From the NCBI GenBank assembly GCA_018873245.2, contig JAEMBT020000009.1:10249288-10313287 (forward strand): a stretch of DNA of 64,000 bases, given 5' to 3'. Source of the DNA: Archegozetes longisetosus. Lineage: Eukaryota; Arthropoda; Arachnida; Sarcoptiformes; Trhypochthoniidae. The notes under the pieces were generated by a model that saw nothing but the letters and a program-made list of their open reading frames with translations, searched no databases and was not told where the DNA came from. Every line of letters begins with the position of its first letter. Positions within the stretch are counted from its first letter, which is position 1. The position numbers were made by a program, and so were the translations under genes. Positions 58,332 through 64,000 of the stretch are shown piece after piece.

Positions 58332-59984
58332 ATGTCGTCCATAAGTCTTAAGATATTGGTTTGTGGTGATGTCAATGGCAAATACAAACAACTGTTCGAT
58401 CGTATAATACAAGTGAACCGCAAATCTGGCCCTTTCGATATGCTTTTATGTGTAGGAGAGTTCTTTGGCATTGATTGCGATCAAGAGTACAACGACTTAA
58501 TTCATGGATCACTTCAGTTGCCATCAATTCCCATCTATATATTGGGACCAATTGACGAACGATTAGCTAAATATTATAGAAATGATGCAAATGATGGTGA
58601 TTTTGATTCTGGTTTTGAGTTGATCGATGGCATTACATATTTGGGTAGAAAAGGAATTCTTACGGGAAGTTCTGGTCTCAGAATTGCTTATTTGAGTGGC
58701 AAACAAACAAATGATAGTAATTCTAATAATAAGAATACATTTAATATGAAAGATTACGAATCATTATTGATGTCTCATCAAAGCTCTTCAGCTATTGTGG
58801 ATATATTGTTGACGAGTCAATGGCCTAAATATGTGTTTCGATACTCAGACGGACACCCGAAAGAGTTGGAACAGCAAAACGAAGAATTAGGCTCGGAATT
58901 AGTGGCCAAATTGGCACTATTATTACGTCCGCGCTATCACTTCGTTGGCGGTTATAACGCGTATTACGAGAGGCATCCGTTTAGAAACCATAAAGTTCTT
59001 AATGAAAGTGCACGACATGTCACAAGATTCATATCACTGTCCAATGTTGCTAATAAGACTAAAGCCAAGTGGCTCTACGCCTTCAACATCACTCCCGCCA
59101 AACTTATGGACAATAATGAGTTAGTCAAACAACCCACTGATGTCACAGAAAATCCTTACGCTCAACTCATGAGCGGTAAGAGCGACAACAGTGACAACAG
59201 AATCAATACTTCCGAACGTTCGACGCAATTCTTTTACGATTTAAGTCACAGTGAAGATAATGAATCATTTAGGCCAAACAAAAGGAGACGACAACATAAT
59301 GAGTTTAGAGATAACAAGCAAAGACATACTGAACAACGAAAAACTGAGTCGTGTTGGTTCTGCTTAGCTAGTCCTCAAGTCGAAAAACATCTGATTATAT
59401 CGATTGGCGATCACTCATACCTAGCTATGGCTAAAGGAGGTCTCACTGATGACCATCTCTTGATACTACCCATCGAACACATGAGATCAACTATTGAAAT
59501 CGATAACGAAGACGTAAACACTGAGATCAATAAGTTCAAAGAAGCATTAATCAGCTATTTTGAATCGAAAGGACAGGCAGTAGTATTTTTCGAGCGTAAC
59601 TTCAAATCATCCCATCTACAAGTACAAGTGGTTGGAGTACCTAAAGCCAAAGCAGAGGATCTAAAATCAGTCATTTTAGAGATAGTTGAGGAGCGAGGCC
59701 TCAAGTTTAATGAGCTCTCAGATGGTTGTCAGTTGAGGGATGTGTTGAATCCAGGTCTGCCTTATTTTTACATAGAAATGCCAAACGCCAAACTTTTTAC
59801 TCGCATTAAGACCAGCGAATATTTCCCGATTCAAATCGGAAGAGAGCTGTTGGCACATCCGCTAATATTGAACTGTTTGGATAAAGTCGATTGGAAACAG
59901 TGCTCATTGAGTAAAGAAGAAGCTCTTAGTTTAGCTAGTAGAATCAGAAAGGATTTTGAACCTTTTGATTTCACTCTTACCTAA
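58332..59984 (+). CDS. CWF19L1: CWF19-like protein 1 (CwfJ family, lariat debranching/splicing factor)
   Basis: Single-exon gene; nuclear protein related to yeast Drn1, which helps the debranching enzyme Dbr1 and late spliceosome steps. From ATG 58332 it has 550 residues (human about 538). Residues 1-255 are a metallophosphatase-like domain that starts ISLKILVCGDVNGKYKQLFD and contains MLLCVGEFFG, but lacks most metal ligands as in the family. After a charged linker (NKRRRQHNEFRDNKQRH) comes the HIT-like CwfJ domain: SCWFCLASPQVEKHLIISIG, then GGLTDDHLLILPIEHM and SSHLQVQVVGVP. The end is the second CwfJ domain, LPYFYIEMPNAKLF and FPIQIGRELLAHPLI, then WKQC. An in-frame ATG at 58263 would add 23 residues of no family character. 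Confidence 0.95.
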   Translation: MSSISLKILVCGDVNGKYKQLFDRIIQVNRKSGPFDMLLCVGEFFGIDCDQEYNDLIHGSLQLPSIPIYILGPIDERLAKYYRNDANDGDFDSGFELIDGITYLGRKGILTGSSGLRIAYLSGKQTNDSNSNNKNTFNMKDYESLLMSHQSSSAIVDILLTSQWPKYVFRYSDGHPKELEQQNEELGSELVAKLALLLRPRYHFVGGYNAYYERHPFRNHKVLNESARHVTRFISLSNVANKTKAKWLYAFNITPAKLMDNNELVKQPTDVTENPYAQLMSGKSDNSDNRINTSERSTQFFYDLSHSEDNESFRPNKRRRQHNEFRDNKQRHTEQRKTESCWFCLASPQVEKHLIISIGDHSYLAMAKGGLTDDHLLILPIEHMRSTIEIDNEDVNTEINKFKEALISYFESKGQAVVFFERNFKSSHLQVQVVGVPKAKAEDLKSVILEIVEERGLKFNELSDGCQLRDVLNPGLPYFYIEMPNAKLFTRIKTSEYFPIQIGRELLAHPLILNCLDKVDWKQCSLSKEEALSLASRIRKDFEPFDFTLT

Positions 59985-60508
59985 CAATATGCTTAAATCG
60001 GCTTATTTTTTATCAGTTCTTAATTATTAATTTACTCTATTTTCTTTTGATTCTGAATCATTAACATAAGATTTCTGCATCTTTCATGTTATTCAAACAT
60101 ATTTTCAATTAAAAGATATTTCAAATATTTGGGTTAAGTTTCAAAAGATTGATTTAATTAAGAGTTGAGAAAGTTTCAATTTTCAAATATAATGGATGAA
60201 AGGTAAAGTGAATAGAGTATAGATTATTAAGGCCTCACCAACGATTATGCCCCACCCATCTTTAATGATAACTAGCAAGAGAGTGTTATACCATAAGTGC
60301 TACACTATCAAACATTATACAACCAATGGCTACAGATAGATAGTATTACTATGATTTGACTGACGATATGTCAAATTGAAATTAAGTGAAACCAGCAATA
60401 ATTGGCAACTTCTAAAATGCAATCCCATACAACTAATAAGGATAAGGTATTAATTGTTAAGTCTAATTGAATAAATGAGTTATGCAAATATTTCAATTGC
60501 AACAATAG
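59985..60508. other. Spacer holding the unresolved 5' end of the sarcoglycan gene
   Basis: No complete gene. A possible first exon is the tiny ATG GAT GAA AGG followed by GTAAAG at 60192, but I cannot prove it. The N-terminal cytoplasmic part of the sarcoglycan must start here or be encoded by a very short exon. Confidence 0.35.
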
Positions 60509-61377
60509 GTTGGGCTGAATGGATTAGAAGCCATAGGATTTGTTTCGTTTGTGGTCTTAATACTAGTGATTTCGATACTTACGACTATCACTAATTTAAC
60601 TATTATTTACAAATTGCGGCTGTTTCCAGATATGGAACTGATCACTTTTATTAATCAAAATGTCTTATTTCATGGAGATGTTGATCTCGATAAAGTTGTT
60701 CTCTCTAAAAATCAAATCAATGGTTAGTTCACTGCTTTGTAAAACTTTGTCCAACTTTGCAAAACTTTGTCTAAAACTTTGTCCAAATTGAATTATCTTT
60801 TTTCCAAATAGGAGTCTCATCCATTTCTGGTGATTTAGTACTAGAAAGTGGAACCTCTGCCATCAATGTTAACGGCAATGGAATACAAATCACTTCTGAT
60901 AACGGCTTCGAAGTTCGAACTAAAGATACTGGAAAACTGATATTCCCAATAGATTTTGGTTCGCTTTCGATTCCATCGATACAATCGCTATCACTGCCAG
61001 GTGGAGCAAAAGATGTGGACAAAATAAGATCTCCGACAACTCAAGATTTAGGAATATATTCCAGAGAAAAGATCAAAATGAGAGGAAACGAAGGAATCGA
61101 TTTGGAGAGTAAAAAGATTGAGATTGACGCATCTTCAATATTTCTCTCTTCTGTCAACTCGTCCATCATTCTAGACGCTAAAGAAGGAGTTTATATTAAT
61201 ATGAAGACATTCACTGGCGTTGTTGACCACAGTAAGGAACTAAGTAATGACAAACATTTGCAATACAAATTATGCGTTTGTGGCAAAACTGGAAGAATAT
61301 TTCAGATACAACTTAAGCATCCTAGTCACGGATGCGCTGATGTTCGCTTTCCAGAATCTGACAATCCTTGTATTTGA
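60509..61377 (+). CDS. SGCB: Beta-sarcoglycan-like protein (N-terminal exon not resolved)
   Basis: Membrane component of the sarcoglycan subcomplex of the dystrophin-glycoprotein complex. Two exons are clear: 60509-60722 and 60812-61377, joined in phase 1 through an 89-bp intron, giving 259 residues. The first has one membrane segment, FVSFVVLILVISILTTITNL, placed for a type II protein. The second is the extracellular part with beta-strand repeats (QDLGIYSREKIKMRGNEGID, IFLSSVNSSIILDAKEG) and ends with a Cys cluster KLCVCGKTGRIFQI, HGCADV, SDNPC; the SDNPC end is that of beta- rather than gamma/delta-sarcoglycan. Human SGCB has 318 residues, so about 50 N-terminal ones are missing from this model. 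The acceptor AATAG/GTTGGG fixes the first exon start. Confidence 0.82.
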
Positions 61378-63377
61378 AGGACTGAAATTTCCAACTCAAA
61401 ATCATAGCTTTGAGCATTTTGAACATCTTCTGCAAAGGTGTTACTTATATTCGTTATGCAGTTGTTGCAAAAAATGAATTTTTGGTTACAGTCCAGCTTA
61501 TGGTTGGTTAAGGGTTGGGTATTAGGGAGTCATGTTGCTATCACAATATTGTTCTTCTATGTTTAGTATTTTCCTCACCTAACCTAACCCAACCTAACCC
61601 AACCTAATTCAACCTAATTCAACCTAATTCAACTTGAGAATAACTTGTGTTAATAGTACGTCTAGCTAAGTTATGTAAGAAGAATGGCTGGCGTAGTGTT
61701 CTAAGCCTAAAAGAACATCATTGTGGTAACCAAATGACTCCCTTATACTGAAATCCTAAATCAGCTATATACTGAATTTAAGCCAGAATTAGACTTCTAG
61801 TTCCCAAATAACTAGTCTTACCATATCTTATGAGTCATATCTCAGGTAGAATCTACGAAAGATCTGAAGGATTGATTATTTGAAGTTTATATACTTTATT
61901 ATTTATTTAAATATTTATTATAATCAAATTTATTATGTAATATGCTCTCGTGGCTCAATATCTTATAGCATTACTATGAATTGAACCAGATTTTGATATT
62001 TAGTGTTCACAAATAGTGACTAGATGAATAAAAAATCATGACTGATAACATAATTATTAGAATATTACTACATGTAAGAAATGTATTTTTGTCACTCTTG
62101 CAAGTTGTGTCGAAACCGGTTTCAGGGTTTGGCCATTAGACACAAATGTTCAATTAGCGCTACAAGTGCGTTATTCGGCTTACATAATCAAACTAAATTA
62201 AATATACTACTAATCTCACTATTTTAGATTAGGTGTTATGCAAGGGTAATGGGGCGTATAGGGCTCTAGGCATAGAACATTGCATACTAATCACACAAGT
62301 GTCAAACACTTTTATCTTATATGAACCTAAAATCTGAACCGTAAACCATTGAATAACTTATGCAATTGCGCCAGGCTCAATTAAGTATAGCTCAGTTCTA
62401 AAGTGTTTTAAATAGTGCTAATATTTCTTTTTGACAGCAAGTATTTTCTCAACCTTCAAATGACAAATTTTTTCACTTAATAATAGACAACTATCTAATT
62501 ATACAGTCTGACCCGGTTATAGGCAAATAGTCATTGCGTGGCAAATAACGTTAGGTAGTACTAACTTACTCATAGCCAATTCACTTGTTGATTAACTTTT
62601 GTTCATAGGAATTCAGGCTATGCCGTCTGAAAACTCTGTCGAAAATAAGGAAAGTTTGAAAATTATTTCTTTTATTACTAGTACGTAGTCATTGTTTTAC
62701 GTGAAATCAACTTTCGAGTAATCTTAATTCAAATTGTTAAGAGAAATTTGTTAACTAACTCGCGAATTTGTTAAAATTGAGATCAAAAGACGAATCAAAG
62801 TGTTTGTTGCGAAGAGTGAAAGACAAATATTAGAGTTTTATGAGCAAAACTATGATATATAATTGACAGAAGTTTAAACATAGTATTATCTTGATATCTA
62901 ATAACTATTTGCAAGATATACGACACATTAAGAGTCACCTTCAGAAGGGCTAACAAGCAAGATATCAACGGTAAGTCATAGAAACAGAGGTTAGAATTGA
63001 AGATCAGGGATAGAGACCAAAAGATAGAAGTCATGCGCGACTCATATCACGTTTTGTTATAAAAGAGCTCAATTGCTCAGTTTGCAATTATGTAATGTAT
63101 TTATAAGTCTATGGCCTTCACATCTGTTTCTTCTTTCCTCTTATTTCTCTAATGTTTTAATTACTCAACTGTTAGTGTCATCTAATCAATATATTACTTG
63201 TTTTCAGCCCATACATTCACTCATCGAATAAGTGTTGAAATAATAATAAAATACTCAAAACAACCAAACGGTATTTATATTCATTCGTAACTTTATATAA
63301 GCTAGGTTAATTAGCTAAGCAAGTCAGATTTGAGGTTTTCCTATTTTCTATTTGTTTTTCTGTTTTTCAGACACAAT
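61378..63377. other. Spacer between sarcoglycan and alanine aminotransferase
   Basis: About 2 kb without a recognised gene. It contains the telomere-like repeat at 61577-61634. The splice acceptor TTTTTCAG at 63363-63370 just before the next start codon shows that a non-coding first exon of the aminotransferase lies in this region, position unknown. Confidence 0.5.
61577..61634. repeat. Telomere-like CCTAA repeats, interstitial
   Basis: The plus strand reads CACCTAACCTAACCCAACC and continues as 10-bp AACCTAACCC and AACCTAATTC units for about 58 bp. CCTAA/TTAGG is the ancestral arthropod telomere unit. Because units are mixed and genes follow on both sides, this is an internal array, possibly a scar of repair or simply an A/C-rich tandem repeat. 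Confidence 0.6.
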
Positions 63378-64000
63378 ATGAGCTCAGGTACTGGTAATGA
63401 TTCCCTTCTATCTTTGGATACCATAAACCAAAATGTACGGACTATGGAGTACGCGGTCAGAGGACCGATACCTATACGAGCCCTTCAACTAGACAAAGAA
63501 TTGAAATCAGGTGTTCAAAAACCATTTAAAGAAGTGATTCGAGCTAATATTGGAGATTGTCATGCCATGGGACAAAAACCTATCACTTTCTTCAGGTGGT
63601 TATAGACTAAATCTAACTCTAACTCAACTTACGACCAACTCAAATATGTTAAAAGTTGTTTCTAAAATTGTTCATAACCTTTATAGACAAGTCCTGTCAG
63701 GAGTTCTGAGTCCAGCTGAAACTCTATCAAACCCCGCTATTCCGGAAGACGTGAAAGAGAGAGTTTCCCTACTTCTAAGTGGGTGTGGTGGACAATCGGT
63801 TGGCGCGTATTCAGATTCAGCTGGAATCGAAATAATCCGTCGAGACGTTGCTGAATACATTACAGAACGCGATGAAGTAGAAAGCGATTGGCAGAATATA
63901 GTGTTGACAACTGGTGCCTCAGAAGGTGCCAAAGCCATTCTAGCTCTCATCAACTCGACTTCGACTGATGGAGTTCCAACCGGTGTTATGGTCCCAATAC
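63378..64000 (+). CDS. GPT: Alanine aminotransferase, 5' part (runs off the window)
   Basis: Pyridoxal-phosphate enzyme that moves the amino group of alanine to 2-oxoglutarate, giving pyruvate and glutamate. Exon 1 coding part 63378-63595 and exon 2 from 63687 to the window end, joined through AG/GTGGTT ... TTATAG/A (phase 2). The protein has NQNVRTMEYAVRGPIPIRAL, KPFKEVIRANIGDCHAMGQK then PITFFRQVLSG, GGQSVGAYSDSAGIEIIRRD and VLTTGASEGAKAILALI, all typical of the N-terminal part of eukaryotic alanine aminotransferases (YAVRG.I, NIGD.haMGQ.PitF.RQVl, G..GaYS.S.Gi..IR). The catalytic Lys lies beyond the end. Vertebrate members have about 490-520 residues; no clear mitochondrial signal is present, so a cytosolic form is likely. 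Confidence 0.95.

Overview
The window is nuclear DNA from a small-genome arthropod, most likely a mite or other chelicerate (inference). The reasons are strong A+T richness, very short GT-AG introns (about 40-75 bp), gustatory-receptor-like 7TM genes with short C-terminal exons, and a standard set of animal housekeeping genes. No prokaryotic or organellar signal was seen.

The first part (1-38 kb) is a repeat-rich array of chemoreceptors. It holds five related gustatory-receptor-like (Gr) loci: A (one nonsense codon), B, C and E (intact by eye) and D (relic). Each intact gene can be read as one long exon of about 360 codons, a 90-bp exon and a last exon of 19 codons carrying TM7, with both introns in phase 0. 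Gr E and its flanks are an inverted copy of Gr B and its flanks, roughly 4-9.2 kb against 28.3-34 kb. Between and inside these units lie DNA transposons: PIF/Harbinger, hAT, several Tc1/mariner types, hairpin MITEs, and an element whose inverted ends are made of GC-rich minisatellite. Several are nested, and several can be proved by target-site duplications or by empty sites in the sister Gr unit. A broken copy of an adenylyl cyclase exon and a broken copy of its 3' flank each abut a copy of the same hAT-containing element.

From 38.3 to 45.1 kb the minus strand carries a complete adenylyl cyclase gene. I could assemble it into 13 exons whose phases all agree (1113 residues); four introns or their edges carry hairpin transposons.

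The right part (47-64 kb) is gene-dense and orderly: a hAT element, TMEM126 head-to-head with ORC2, UDP-galactose 4-epimerase (GALE) with an unusual Asn-Gly-Val tail, tRNA-Thr(CGU), arginyl-tRNA-protein transferase ATE1 (with an apparent one-base frameshift), CWF19L1, a beta-sarcoglycan-like gene (5' end not resolved) and the start of alanine aminotransferase, which runs off the window. These are unrelated housekeeping genes, not a pathway cluster. I found no clear new biological system; the most unusual items are the minisatellite-ended element, the split cyclase pseudogene around a transposon, and the inverted receptor duplication.
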